A DNA stretch of 64,000 nucleotides from Talaromyces rugulosus (Eukaryota > Ascomycota > Eurotiomycetes > Eurotiales > Trichocomaceae): NCBI RefSeq assembly GCF_013368755.1, contig NC_049565.1, forward strand, positions 2,666,001-2,730,000. The letters are read 5' to 3'. Below the pieces are notes generated by a model. The model saw only the letters and a list, made by a program, of their open reading frames with translations, did no database searches and had not been told where the DNA came from. The translations under genes and the position numbers were made by a program. Below, one piece after another: positions 1 to 12,231 of this stretch; position 1 is the stretch's first letter, and each line of letters opens with the position of its first letter.

Positions 1-899
1 GCAATCAAGAGACTATACGTACTGCAACACACCGACTACGCTTCTTTTTCCCAACACAGCGGGGGGGGTGGTTCCTCACCATCAGACTCGTCTGATAGCC
101 CCCCCAGGGGTCTTTGCCAGTGGTTCTTCGCGAATAATCGTGTCTTGTAAAAAGGCGTCGATCGCGGCTTGCTGAAGATCAGAGATATTTTGCTTTCGTG
201 GCCATTCTGAAGACCAGCCTCAAAATAGTAAAGTAATAATATTGAATACTTGAACGTAACAAGCCGACTTTGTTAAGATCTTAAAAACTCGTGAAATATT
301 GATTATAAGAAGTTAGGCATAGAGAACGTAACACCAAGAAGATTGGAAATATTGATATACGAAAGCGAAGAATAGATAAACTGACTTATTGTTCTTAGCC
401 AACATATTGAAGTTAGTCATGTTTGCCCATCAATATGTCGACAACGGCAGACCAGAGGTTGCCTAAAGCTTCAGAATAGGAACGAATATTATTATTGAAT
501 TACTTAAAAGACTTGAAGCTATCCAGGGGAAATTTCTTTTGTGCGCAAGCGGTGCTTCTTCAGGAGAAGCGCGGTCAGGTGACCTGATTCCACAACACAA
601 TTGGCAGAGCCTATATTCTTAAGATATATTGTGTGTCTTCTTTTAGTGCTATTGATACCCCAAATCAATCATTGCACGCATTTACTTTCTCAGCCCACTC
701 TATTCAAAAAGAAACCAAGTAGTTATTGATTGTTGTCGGCCTATTGGTGCCATGATCTATATACCTTTGACTCTATATTAGAGTTCTAGGTCTCTCATAT
801 CCTTAAAGATCTATCAATTATTTATACCCATCATGATGGTGTTTATATTTGACTCAAAGACTACAAGACCAACAATACGAAGCACAGGAGCGAACCAGT
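1..899. other. Left-edge intergenic region, no gene seen
   Basis: No coding exon could be supported here on either strand. The stretch is AT-rich, with a run of eight G at 61-68. Two small perfect inverted repeats are visible: a 6-bp arm pair with a 5-nt loop at 554-570, and TCAGGT/ACCTGA around a single G at 575-587. A third (ACTCTA/TAGAGT, 3-nt loop) lies at 770-784. These could be chance or protein-binding palindromes. The region lies downstream of the minus-strand MDR gene, so part of it should be its 3' UTR. Confidence 0.5.
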
Positions 900-2026
900 C
901 TAGGCAGTATCAGCAACGCGATACACCAACTTCCCTCCACTCACCTTTCCATCCCTCACCAACTCCAACCCATCCACCACACCCCCGAGCCCTCCACTCT
1001 TCAACACCACCGGATGAGGCACCAACAATCCCTCATCCAAAAGACGCTCCGTAATGCCCGCAAACATACTCGCAAACTCAAAATCTTCTTTGCTTGCAGG
1101 GAAATGTCTACCAAAGAGATCAAATGCCTCGCCACGAAAAGTCATCAGCACACTACTCGAACAAACCACATCGGGCCGGCGCTGTGGCGAGAAATCGTTG
1201 AGTAACAAAGTACCGTATCGACATGTTGGCTGCTTTGAGAATGCCGTTTCGCAGATGCTGATGCTGGATGGGTTGCCGATTGTGTCGAAGATGAGTTTGA
1301 GTTGGCCGTGGGTGTAGTCGTATATCTGTTGACCGCATGTAGGATCCTTGTAGTTGAATGCCATCTCGGCGCCGCGCGAGGTGACCAGGTCAAAATTCTT
1401 GGGGTCACAGGTTGTAAGAACGGTATACCCAGCTCTGTGTTTTAAAACCTTGTCAGCTATCCCATTGATATCCTCAACGATAAAAAAGAAACATACAGCT
1501 TGCCAAACTGAATCGCCAACGTCCCCGTCGACGAACTCCCACCATATACCAACAAAAACTCTCCCTTTTTCTGCTGCACCTGATTCTCTACTACAGGCAA
1601 ATCAAGCCCCATTGCCTGAAACATTCCCTGTCCATCGGTAATCGCACTCACACCTATTGTGGCCGCCTCCTCAAACCCCATATGCGCCGGAATCCGTATA
1701 CACGTATCCCCCTTTGCAACAATATACTCTGCAAACGCGCCATCCTCGGGCCTGGCATTATTCCCACCGTGCGTAACACCGCAGACGCGGTCACCGGGTT
1801 TCCAGGGCTTGCGTACGAGCGGACCGACGTCACGAACGATTCCGGCGAAATCGCTACCTAGTAACCCATTGTCGGGAGAGGCACGGCCCTGGGCAATGGC
1901 TTTGGCGTCTGTGGGGTTTAGGGCTATGGCGATGGTTTGGATGAGGAGGTAGTCTGGTGGGAGCTTGGGGATGGGGTGAGAAGTTGTGACGGTGGCGTGG
2001 GTGCCGTTCCAGACGAGGGCTTTCAT
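900..2026 (-). CDS. MDR-family oxidoreductase resembling stand-alone (trans) enoyl reductases
   Basis: Two exons (2026-1497 and 1434-900) give a 354-residue protein. It is a zinc-free medium-chain dehydrogenase/reductase: an N-terminal GroES-like fold (start MKALVWNGTH, then GSDFAGIVRDVG and PWKPGDRV), and a Rossmann part with a YGGSSSTGTLAIQ nucleotide-binding loop followed by a TCDPKNFDLVTSRGAE segment. That pattern and length match the LovC-type trans-acting enoyl reductases that partner fungal polyketide synthases, which are known to reduce enoyl thioesters with NADPH. The same superfamily also contains quinone and toxin-pathway reductases, so the substrate is an inference. No PKS lies next to it inside the window; the PKS at the right end is more than 55 kb away and carries its own ER. 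The intron (1435-1496) has GTATGT and ACACAG ends. Confidence 0.85.
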
Positions 2027-2512
2027 GGTTGTTTTTTTTTTCTTCTTCTCGGTTTTTAATAGAGTGTTTTTTTAGTTGGCTGTGGTGTTTTATAAGTATC
2101 AATGTTTGCCTACTTATAGTGGTGACTCCCGCTGCCGAGTGGGATAGACAGTGCAGTATTAATAATAGGTCAGCCAACATCTCTGGTCTGGTCTGTTGCA
2201 CTCTTATTGACCAGGAATTGAGACTTAATAATTCGGCTTTAACATCAGCTAATTAATACAGGGACGACGTAGGTCTGTATAATATAGATTACATATGAAT
2301 GTGCTATTCACTTATACTCTTCAAATACACGCCACTCCATTGATGCACATAATTCCCAATATGCCAACTACATAGCGCCTATCCTTCAATGTTGGTATAT
2401 ATGTACATGGGCGTCCAAGTCAGGGCAGGTGGGTCGATATCAATACCATTGTGGCCCAATCGTCACAACTTCAAATGTTGTTCAACGTATCATCTCAAAT
2501 CTAGTTATTGCT
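2027..2512. other. Intergenic: MDR promoter and ABC transporter 3' end
   Basis: This gap separates two minus-strand genes. It should hold the promoter of the MDR gene (nearest 2026) and the 3' UTR of the ABC transporter. A T-rich/C-T-rich tract lies just upstream of the MDR start codon at about 2029-2075. No other gene or motif was recognised. Confidence 0.5.
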
Positions 2513-4818
2513 CTATGATGAAAGCTCCGCGATGCGTTTCTGGATCTCAGGGACGGCACGGAGTTGTAGATCGAGTTCTTCCTTCTCACTGCACGCAGTT
2601 GTTAGTTATGTACGAAATGGAGGGGAAAAAAACTCACTCTTCCAGTTTCAGCCTCTTCTCCCAATCCAATCCCGTGAAAATGTACCCACCCTGACCATCA
2701 AACTGCAAAATCTTTTTATGATACTGCCACAAACTCCGCCTATGTGACACAGTCATCAGGGTAATTCCCAACTTCTTTGCAATCTCGTACATGACTTTCT
2801 CAATCTCCAGCGTGACCGAAGACGTGCACTCGTCTAGGATTGCGAATTTCGGTTTGTGATAAAACAGACGCGCCATGGCGATGCGCTGCTGCAGACCGCC
2901 GGACAAAACGTCGCGCCATTCTTCCTCGGCATCCCAGCCGTCGGTGCGGTCGACGACGTTGGAGATTTCCAGGATCGACAGAATCTCAAACAGATCGGCG
3001 TCGGTGACGCCCCGGTGGCGCATCTCCTTGAGACCGTCCGGATAAATAATTTGCTGGCGCAGGGTGCCCCGGGATAGGTAGGGCCGTTGCGGGATGTAGA
3101 AAATGTCTTCAAAAGTCGGTTTTTTTACTGAACCGCCATAGACAGGCCACAGGCCGCCGAGGATGCGGAAGAGCGATGATTTTCCACACCCGTTGGGTCC
3201 GACGATTAGGAGGTGGTCGCCCGGATGGACGGTAAAAGACAGCTTTTTGACAAGAACATCCCCATTTGGTGACACGATGGGGACGTCGGTGAATTCGATA
3301 GATGGGCTTTCGGTGATCGTTCCTCGGCCAGAAAGTACGGCTGCATTTTCGTCCGTGGATGCCGAGGATACAAGCTTCTTCTCGAAGCGTCCGGCGGCGA
3401 CGTCTTCCATGACGTCGAGCAGAGAGGCGACACGGGACGTGTGACCGGCGAGTTCAGAGACCTCTTTATAAGAAAACATAATACGACCAAAAGCGTCAGA
3501 AGAAGAAAGGAGTAGCCGTCGATTGGTGACGAAACCTATAATGATCATTAGTATCTGTAGACTTTAAAATTCATTGCAAACTTACTCTCTGTCCGATCTC
3601 CCATCGTCTGGCTGATCTGACCAGGGATCTTGAAAAACACTGGAACACTGCAAAGCACAAGCCCAAGGGCACCCCAGAAGTATTTAATGACAAAATCCTC
3701 CATAAACCCGTGATAGAGTCGCCGCCGGAGGATACGATTGACGTGTTTAATAAGAGTAAAATATCCCTTGTCCAAGCTATCCTTTTCAGCTTCGTGGCCA
3801 TGGTACAGCGCCACTTCCTCGCTGTAGTCGATCAACCTCGTATGCTGGAACCTGAATTCGCCTTCTAGTCGAGCCTCGTCGGCGACGTATTTGCCAAACG
3901 GAGGAGTCAACATGCGCATCACATTGGCTGAGAGCTGGACCAGCAGACTCATCAAGAATAGACCTTCCATACCCACATTCTTTGACAGTTGGTAGTTGTA
4001 GAGAACCATGTCCAGCACGGGTTTCGCCAAGTTCGAGTATAGCTCGGCCAAGCTGTCGGAGAATCTCGAAATGTCTACCGTGACCATCTGATCCGGGTTC
4101 TTGATGCGGTCGTCCAATGCCGAAAGCGCGTAAAATGTCATGTTGGATAAGTACTGGTCGTGGACGTGATCCGTGAGTCGTTTCCGATATTGCAGAGCCA
4201 GTCGACATTGATGATAAGAAAGCTAACAATTAGCCCCCCCTCTTTTATTAAAATAATAGAAAGAAAGGGAAAAAAGAATCTCACCATAGAATTCGTAAAA
4301 GTCGCCGGAATCGCAACCGTCATCCACCACGCAAGCCCCGACAAAAACTCCTTTGCCTTGCCTCGCACCAAATTACTCACCAACCGCCCATCCAACTCGG
4401 CCACGTAGATACTGAGCATCGTCCGCAGCACCAAAAACATACTATGACTGACCAACAACCGAAACTCCTTGCTTCGCCACCCCGGAATCACAATTCGCAG
4501 TAACCGCAACAGACTCTTGAAGAACTCGCGGTTGAGCTCAACCCGTTTTTTGCCCCCGGGACCTTCACTCTTCTTTTCCGGCGTATTATTATTATTGTCC
4601 AGCCCGCTCGTCCCCGGCCGAGACCTCATCTCAGCCTGCCGGCGTGACGCGGCTTTTTGTTCTCCGACCGCATTGTGAATGCGCTTGGCCAGGGCAAGCA
4701 AAAGCGCGAGATAGACGGCGCGCGAGATGCGCGTGCGATGTTTTACGTATAGACCGGTCAGATGCGAGGCGATTTGCCCGATGGAGCGCTCAGGGAGTAT
4801 CTTGGACAGCGCAGCCAT
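2513..4818 (-). CDS. Peroxisomal ABC half-transporter, ABCD/Pxa family
   Basis: Four exons (4818-4285, 4222-3586, 3535-2638, 2588-2513) encode 714 residues. The family imports long-chain acyl-CoA into peroxisomes for beta-oxidation and works as a dimer of half-transporters. An N-terminal hydrophobic/basic segment is followed by an ABCD transmembrane domain (about residues 90-400) and one nucleotide-binding domain. Visible NBD motifs are Walker [10 protein letters not shown], signature [13 protein letters not shown], Walker [10 protein letters not shown] with the ABCD-typical SSVTLE, and H-loop TVSHRRSL. The C-terminus ([19 protein letters not shown]) sits on a short last exon after a 49-bp intron. 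Whether it is the Pxa1 or the Pxa2 partner cannot be decided by eye. No second half-transporter lies nearby. Confidence 0.93.
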
Positions 4819-5120
4819 AATTTCTTTACCAGTCGGTCATCTGGCGCCTGCTCTGGGACCGGACCTGTTTCAATCAAGGTGTGTGAACAGTGATACACTG
4901 GTGAAAGTCGATCTGGGGCTCTCTCGTCGGAATAACAACAACGCTATATCAATAGCGAAAATCCATATCCGATCCGACGATTCGATTTCATTCGAGACTG
5001 GGTGGATTCGTGGTTCGTAAGTCGACGTGGGTTGTCACGAGCTAGGAATGAATGGAAATAATGGAGACTTCCCCGGACGAGTCGTCGAGTCGTCTGACAT
5101 GTGAATCGGGCCCGCGCCTG

Positions 5121-5126
5121 CCGAGG
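5121..5126. promoter_or_regulatory. Possible FarA/FarB fatty-acid response core (CCGAGG)
   Basis: CCGAGG (CCTCGG on the other strand) is the known core bound by the fatty-acid regulators FarA/FarB in Aspergillus, enriched before beta-oxidation and peroxisome genes. It lies about 300 bp upstream of the start codon of the peroxisomal ABC transporter. A single hexamer is expected by chance about every 2 kb, so this is only suggestive. Confidence 0.3.
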
Positions 5127-5232
5127 ATGTGGCTGGCTCAGTACATACCCCATACATACATGATGATACTCTATTTCATTCCATTGTATATATAACTTTA
5201 ATAATATCAATAGAGATATTTACTGGCTATAT

Positions 5233-5252
5233 TAATATATATATATATATAT
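5233..5252. repeat. TA dinucleotide microsatellite
   Basis: A run of alternating T and A in an AT-rich intergenic stretch between two minus-strand genes. It is a simple sequence repeat and probably length-polymorphic. Confidence 0.8.
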
Positions 5253-5712
5253 GTATTTAGAATGTAGCTTTTGTGAGTTTGTTCTGTCTAGCATTCTCCT
5301 ATCCCACCATACTAAGCAAGATATGACGTCATCGGAATTGTTACTCTCCAGCAGCAGAATTTATGTAAATAATTTGTATTAATTCAAACAAACACTCCCT
5401 TCAAGTTGTGATAAATACATTGGCTACCTGGCCAAACTTCAAAAACTATGCACTAAAACAAATGCCTAAAAGTAATAGAAAATATGGTATATGCGCAGAG
5501 CTCTTGACCGAACTCGCGAAATGAATATAATCGACAGAGACAAACGCCCCAATACACCACGCTAGTCATGCCTCATCATTCAACATAAAACAAACAGAAA
5601 GAAAAAACTAAACATAACAAATGAAATCGTGTTCAAAACATAATATAATATATAAAAAAAAATAGAGTTGCTTGGCCGATTCAAGTAACAGATGCGCAAG
5701 CAACAGACAAAT

Positions 5713-8700
5713 TTAAGCCGACGGAGGCTTCTTTTCGCCTTGAGATGAAGGCGGTCGCAGGCCGGCATTGATCTGGGCCGCAATCTGGCTCTGTTTAAAT
5801 CGCTGGAATGCGTCTTGGTCTTGCTGCTGGATAATCCACAGTTCTTCAACCGTGGATCCCAGTTCCTGGAGGGCCTTGTCGGCTCCCACGCTCTCCACAC
5901 GAGACCGGATTTCGTCTCCCTTGAGTCCCTTGAGTTTCTCTCTGAGCGCGTGGACGTGCGATTCGTCGTCAGAAAGGGGCAGACCTTGATCTGACGAGCT
6001 GAGAGACGGTTCGAGAAAGTCTCTCCTCAGGTTCTGCCCAATGCGGTGGAGACGTCCTTCTTCCGAGGTGAGTGCTCGTGAATGTAGAGAAGTGTTGGAG
6101 CCCCTGCGCGAGAGCCGGATGGCAAACGGATCTGCTTCCTCGTCCTCCACACCGGCGCCTTCGGGTATATCTGTAGGTAAGCTGGCGGGTACTGTAGTTG
6201 CTTCTTGGCCATCTTCAGTAGACTCCAAAGAGGATGTTTCATCCTCTGCAGCGGCTGGGATGCGACATTCGGGATATTCTTCTTCAAACCGCTTGATCAT
6301 CTTTTGCAGAGTGTGATCAAGGAATTGTAATCGTCCTAACCAAATACTGTCAGTGACTTATCCAGAAAAAAGAACCAGAATACTTTGAAACTTACTGTAG
6401 TTGTTATCGTTACCTGCTTGATCCTCCCGAACAAGAGCCAGCTGGATCCGGGCTTTGATATTGCGCGCAGACCCAAGCAAGTTCTTGGACATATCCCGCG
6501 GTCTCTTAGTAGCACTGCTGACCGACGTAGAAACACGGCTGACAGGAGTTGAATAACCACTGCCAGGCCGCGACCCGCTTCCAGTTTCAGAATGGTGGCG
6601 GTCAACGTTTCCAAGACATACACCAAGAGCTTTGACAACCCCAGTTCCTCCAATCACATAATCTTCGTCTGGAGCAACAGGCTCATCTCCAGCAAGACTG
6701 ATGGCATCGCCGATATCATGACCCACGATGTGCTGAAGAACTTCGGGAATTTGAACTCCTGGTCGTGGGGCCTGATCTGCTCCGTCAATCTCCTCGATAG
6801 CGCCCAGGTTTCTCAACGAATAAGCGACAATCTGTGAGGCCAAGGCCTTGACAACTTCACTGCTCTCAGCACCAGGAATTTCAATGTCTACAGCAATCAA
6901 GGTCTGCGAGACACGAACAGCAGCCATGAGAGAAGCATACACTGCACAGGCTTCTTCCTGACTAGCGGGGTCGCTAGAAGAAGCAAGACTGACAATCTTT
7001 GGATTCTCCAAGATGTTGAGGTGACACAGGCTAGGGCATTCCGGAAGAATTTCCGCAAGCGCAATCGCATGATCCGGCGACAGGTCAACATCTGCCAGAT
7101 GAATTCGTTTCATGTGTGACATCTTAGGAAGGAATCGCCTAAGCATTGATAACGAGTCTGGCTGGTTCGCAAACAGTTCCGGATTATGCGAAAAGTCAAC
7201 AAATCGGAAACACGGCATTGAGGGGAACGCTTGAAGTAGAGGAAATATCGAGGCCGGCGTTAGGGAGCAATCTGCAAAGCTGAGCGCCATGGCTTGATTG
7301 GATGCATTGATTGCGGGCACAAGGACGTCCAGATGGTCTTTCAAGTCGTTTCCACCGAGATCGAGTCCTTCGCATTTACCCGAGTGGAAGTATCGCACAA
7401 CATGCTCCAACCCTTCTCGAGTCAAGTTGTTGTTAGCCAAACCAAGGCGTCGCAGTCCAATAAAGACTGCTGCATCACACAATTTTGCAATGTCTTCTGT
7501 AGAAGGCTGGCATTCGCTTAGAAGCAATTCCTCAAGGTGATCACCGCCAAAGCGTGTTGTCAAAGATGCCGAAAGTGTTGTGCCAATATCAATTGAAGGT
7601 TTCTGCACTCGTACAGATTCATTTGACTTGGCCAGCTTCTTCGGGAAAGGAACGCCAGAGAGATCGATCGCTTTGAGAGATTTGGAAAGGTGGATAAACA
7701 GACAGATGTGACGCCAGCCTTCTGGCCCGATCTTTGGATTGTTTTTCAAGGAAAGTTTCTCGACGATACCGAAAAGTCGTTGCACGGAACCAGACGATTG
7801 TCTCCCGGATCGACGATTATTCCGAGCTTGCTGCATGGTTTTGGTAGACAAGAGTCCTGCCAAGATTGAGCGAACTGCTTCGTCTGTGAGCGAGCAGTTT
7901 TCAAGAATTATTTTCCGCACCGGAACAATTGCAAGCCAATCGCTAAAAGTGACGATATCCGGCAGGGTCATGGGGAAATCCGTCAGGTCTAATACCGCAA
8001 CAGTACCGGGAGCTTCGGCCAGGGTCGACGACGGCGAAGTCATGCGCTCCACAAGCCTCTTCAGAACTGGGGTTTCGCGCAATTGACAGCAACGACGATA
8101 TATGCGCACGGGGTCTGTGGTGGGATGGTTTTGTGCTCGGGGGCGCGAAGAACCGGGTGTTGAGGACCTTGAGCTATCTTCTTCATCCTCGTCTGCCTTG
8201 AGCTGCAACGGTACGGAACCGTTGGCTTCTGCTTGTTTTCTCCTGCGTTCTTTGCGCTCCTTTCTCTCTTCTTCCGATCGCTTCTTCTTCTCCTGTTTCC
8301 TTGTGGGCTCTTTCGTTTGGCCGTCGACCTTGGTTTCGCCGTCAGGGCTTGGGGACGTCGATAGCTTATCGCTGCTATCGTTGGCATCTTCAGCCTTTTC
8401 ATTCTCCTTGGCCTTGGCGATAGTCTCTGGGTTTTTCAATGCCGCCGCCTCACCTTTTTCCTTTCCCTTTGTCTTGGCAACGTTGCTGCGAGGCGGGCCA
8501 CTGGTTTCGGGTTGTGTCGTTTCATCCTCTTCGCGAGGCGAGAAGCCGGCTATTTCCACATCGACGCAAAAAGCAACTCGTTTTAGCTTTCCTTGATTCA
8601 ACTCTGGGACTTTGCATCGGTCTCTGTTGGCATCAACATTCATCACCCGTCGCTGGCATGGGGTTGTTTGCTGTGGCGTCTTGCCCATTCCGCTCGTGCC

Positions 8701-9381
8701 GGAAGAAAGCTTTCGGATAGCATTTTGGATAAATGATGGGTTCTTGGGAGAGGTCGAAGTGAAGGGGTTATTTGGATCGCTGTTTCGCTCGTCCTTGTCC
8801 TTGGGAGAAAACGAAGCCCCGAAAGGATTGAGTTCCTGTTTCGCAGCTGGAGGACTCGGTTTGGGAGGGGTGCTGACATTTTCCCTTATGGTACTTTGCG
8901 CTGGCGGAGTGCTGCCCGTAGAAAACTTGGAGCTTATGGAGGAAATCCATGAATTGCGTCTGCCGGGAACAGTCTTGGGCGCGCTTCCCTTGACTGGGGT
9001 ATTCGGAGGGTTTTTCGACTTTGGGTCCGACGGCTTCTCCGGCGCAGTTGTTCCATTTGCTTCACGCGACTGGTCTCCTTGACTGTTGGTTTGTTGTTCT
9101 TGTTGTTCTTGTTGCTGCTGGTGCTGGTGCTGCTGCTGGGGTTTCGTATTTCCGTTGGACTTATCCACCGAGGATTTGCGCCGTGAGGCCGACGCAGTCT
9201 CTCCATTTGTCTTTTCCTCGGTCGCAGGCGCGGCGACTTTGTTCCGCAGCGTTTGATCTGTCACAAGAGTAGACACGTCATTTTAGCACAGATTCGTAAT
9301 GACTGGAGAGTAATAAAGAAAATGCATACCTCGATGCGAATGATGGAGCCAGCTCACATCGACTGTCTCAACCCCGTCCAT
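5713..9381 (-). CDS. Large leucine-rich-repeat protein, Mhp1-like
   Basis: Three exons (9381-9330, 9257-6396, 6335-5713) encode 1178 residues. The first 17 residues (MDGVETVDVSWLHHSHR) come from a 52-bp exon and join in frame to DQTLRNK. The N-terminal third is low-complexity and Ser/Pro/Lys-rich, with a Gln/His run (QQQHQHQQQQ) and a basic/acidic charged stretch. The central part (about residues 400-850) holds ribonuclease-inhibitor-type leucine-rich repeats, for example LRRLGLANNNLTREGLEHV and GLDLGGNDLKDHL. The C-terminal exon is acidic with predicted helices. I recall similar fungal proteins being annotated as cell-wall biogenesis/microtubule-associated Mhp1-like proteins. That label is from memory, and the molecular function cannot be read from the sequence. 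Confidence 0.88.
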
Positions 9382-11041
9382 CTTGCCAGAAAAAATATAT
9401 ATATATAGATAACAGCTCCAACGAACCGCTAAAACAACGGTCGGCCGAGCAAAATTATAAAGTATTATTTCCAGGTCAAGAGACGCGCGCGAGATTCAAA
9501 AAAGGGTGTCTGTTGGCCGGGGTTGCAGATCGTTTGTGTAATGATGTCACGTTAATCCTTCACCGATGTACATCCTCCGCACCCATGAGCGACGGTGGCT
9601 AGAAGGAATGAAGCAAGCAAAAATGGGGGAGGAAGCAAATGTCAAAAACGAAGAGGGGGGAAAAGAGAAGAATAGGCGAGGATCTTTTTTCTCTCTCCAG
9701 AGGCCCAAACGAGTCGGTTTAATGGGAAGGGAGACACACGGCGGTGGTTAATAATAACGAGAAGTCGTAGGTCAGTCAGTCGCACGCACTGCTCGCAGTA
9801 TGGCGGGCGAGTGGGTCTTCCAGCACTCTCTAGACTCTAGGGCGAGCCGGTCGAAGCCGTCTGAAAAACTCGGGATGCGATGATCATTGGCGAATGCCTG
9901 CAGAGGCTAGCAAGACCAGGCCGTCATCGGAGAGAGGAATGAGGAAGATAAATAATGTTGAAGACTGGGTTTCTGGAAGAGTGCACAGTACGTATAGCTG
10001 CTGTGGAGTGACGTGGAGAAAGCAGTGCTTGGCCGGGAGACACTGATCAACCAACAGTCAGAATATTATTATTGTTATTATGCAAGCATCGTTCAACGCT
10101 GTCACTTGACCAAGGAACAGGCAGCTAACCACGCTGTTTCATAAGCTGCAATGGTTATTACTTGAGAGGGGCGAATGTCCTCGTTCGGTGTGGGTGGCGG
10201 AGTTCGGTGTGGGTGGCGGAGTTTGGTGTGTGTAGCAGGATGTGGATGCAGCTCGATGCGGTTTAGCCCGGTGGTGCCAGTCACGAGACCCCGTTGTCCA
10301 ACAATTGAGTATAACTATACCATTGACTGACTATAAGTCTACAACTAAGCCACGATATAACTAACTAACGCCGAGAAACGGTCGAGCAATGTCATTAGTA
10401 CTGTCCAAAGAAGCATGCCACGGTGATCATCACGCAAGGCCCTTGCAGCAACCAACAGGGCATTCCAATGTCAACCAAAAGCCACAGCCACCGACGCCTA
10501 TATGCAAAGAAACATGACGGATGCATATGCATACTAGTTTTTAATATCGTAATTAATAAGTACTGCATATAGGTACCTAGTATTACGTAGTAACGTACTG
10601 TATGAGAAAAAAAAAATTTGCGCGATTTATTTACCAGTATTCATGCACCCCATCGTCCAGTCGGCTTTGCCCGGCGGTTTTTCGGCACACAATAATAAGA
10701 GATACTGCTCTGCTACATACATGGACTGGTCCATGGGCACTAAACTTAGTGGAATCGAGAGAAAGACTTTTAGACCTCGTTTCTACAGCCTACTACAGGT
10801 CAGGAATCAGGAATGAGAATTAGAAGAATTGGTTCCCCCGGAGTATACCCCCGACCTATTTGCTCCAATAAAATCATGACATGAATCTCATCCGTGAATC
10901 CTAACGCTGGTATAAAAAAAAAGAAGAAGAGTAAGAGAAAAATGAAGGCATTTTTTGAGTTGTCATAAAAACCTTGCAACACACATGTTACATGGCCATT
11001 TTGGTAACTTTTCATTCGTACATGCCACAGACCGAACCAGC
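9382..11041. other. 1.66-kb intergenic region upstream of the LRR gene
   Basis: It holds the promoter side of the LRR gene on the left and the 3' UTR of RPL5 on the right. No supported exon was found. The only clear structure is a 19-bp tandem repeat at 10183-10240, annotated separately. Short open frames here (for example 9566-9751) have no recognisable protein character. Confidence 0.5.
10183..10240. repeat. 19-bp tandem repeat, two exact copies plus a degenerate third
   Basis: The unit GTTCGGTGTGGGTGGCGGA occurs exactly at 10183-10201 and 10202-10220. A diverged third copy starting GTTTGGTGTG follows to about 10240. It is G-rich on the plus strand, in the intergenic region between the LRR gene and RPL5. 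No function is implied by the sequence alone. Confidence 0.85.
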
Positions 11042-12231
11042 TTAAGCAGCAAGCTCGCGGATCTTCTCTTGGATGCGGGCCTGCTTCTCGGCGTAGGTGA
11101 GCTTCTTGGTGCGGTACTTCTGGCTCTCGGCCTTCCACTCCTCCTTGGTCTTCTTGGGGCCCTCGTCCTCATCCTTCTTGAGGGGGTCCTCGCGGATGGC
11201 CTTGTGGGCCTCCAGGTAGACGTCCTCGAGGTCACCGGCATCAACCTCATCGTCAATGTACTCGCTGAACTGACTCTTGTAGCGCTCCTCATCGTCGTCG
11301 GCAAGAGCCTCCATGTACTCGGCAACGTGGCCACCGGTGATGTACTTGCGGAGGGTCTCGGCATCAAGCTCCTTGGATTCAATGTCGTAACCGGGGAATC
11401 GGCTCTCGGAGTGAGGGACGAACAGGCCACCGTCAGAGGCACCCTTGAGGGCACCGAAGACACGGGCACCGGTGGAGGTGCGGACGAGACCAACGTCCAA
11501 GAAGACCTTGAAGGGACGGCGGGTACCGTCGTCGGTCTCGGCGGCCTCGGTCAGGGTGAATTCACCGTCGGCCTCCTCAACACCTTCAAAGGTTTCGTCA
11601 AGCTCGAGCTTCTTGAGCAGACGGCGGGCGAGGAGCAGACCGGTGGCGTAGGCAGCAGACCAGTTGGTCAGACCGTGCTCGATTCCATAGCGCTTCAGCT
11701 CGTGGGAGTAGGCGGCAGCGATGACCTTGTCACCGGTGATCTCGGAGTAGACGATCTGGGTGATGATGTCGCGGTTGGTGAAGCGGACCTGGATGCCGGG
11801 TTATTATTGCAATTCCACAAAAGACCCAGTTTCTTTTGCTACTGCTTACCACAAGACGGTACTTCTTGGACGAGTACTTGTTCTTGGCCTGGGTGATCAG
11901 GCGCTTGCGAGCATAGTAGTCGGTCTTTCCTTCCCTCCTGCGCTTGTACTTGGTTTGGAAGCGGCTGCATTGGCGTTAGAAACGGAGAATTAAAGAAACA
12001 TGGCAAAAAAAAGAATTGACTCACCTGTAGTACGCGCTGTTCTTAACGACCTTGTGGAAAGCCTACGAGGCGAGTCAGCAATTTGCGCTTCAGACATCCT
12101 CCTATCCGAAGCATCTTGCAAGGACCCTATCGATTTCGGAGGACTTGGGAAAGCCGCAGCGAATATACAAATACAACCACAGAGATGTAGATGTATATTC
12201 AGCTGCACGGCAGTTCGGCAACACTCACCAT
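11042..12231 (-). CDS. rpl5: 60S ribosomal protein L5 (uL18)
   Basis: Four exons (12231-12229, 12062-12025, 11964-11850, 11788-11042) encode 300 residues, close to the roughly 297 of yeast and human L5. The start reads [20 protein letters not shown], then basic [16 protein letters not shown]. Further along come the conserved [16 protein letters not shown] segment, [20 protein letters not shown], and the Lys/Glu-rich C-terminus. It binds 5S rRNA and, with L11, forms the 5S RNP loaded on the large subunit. The first exon is only the ATG, followed by a phase-0 intron of 166 bp (12063-12228), the longest intron in the gene. Strong codon bias creates a long open frame on the opposite strand, which is not a gene. 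Confidence 0.97.

Larger units (their letters stand above)
4819..5712. other. Intergenic: ABC transporter promoter and LRR gene 3' end
   Basis: Both neighbours are on the minus strand, so the left half is promoter and 5' UTR of the ABC transporter and the right half is 3' UTR of the LRR gene. It contains a TA dinucleotide run at about 5233-5252 and one CCGAGG hexamer at 5121-5126, annotated separately. No coding exon was found. Confidence 0.5.

Noticed and set aside
10955..11896. 313-codon plus-strand open frame opposite RPL5
   Set aside because: It is antisense to RPL5 exons and rich in Leu/Val/Gly from reversed GAC/AAG/CTC-biased codons. It also spans RPL5 introns. A by-product of codon bias.
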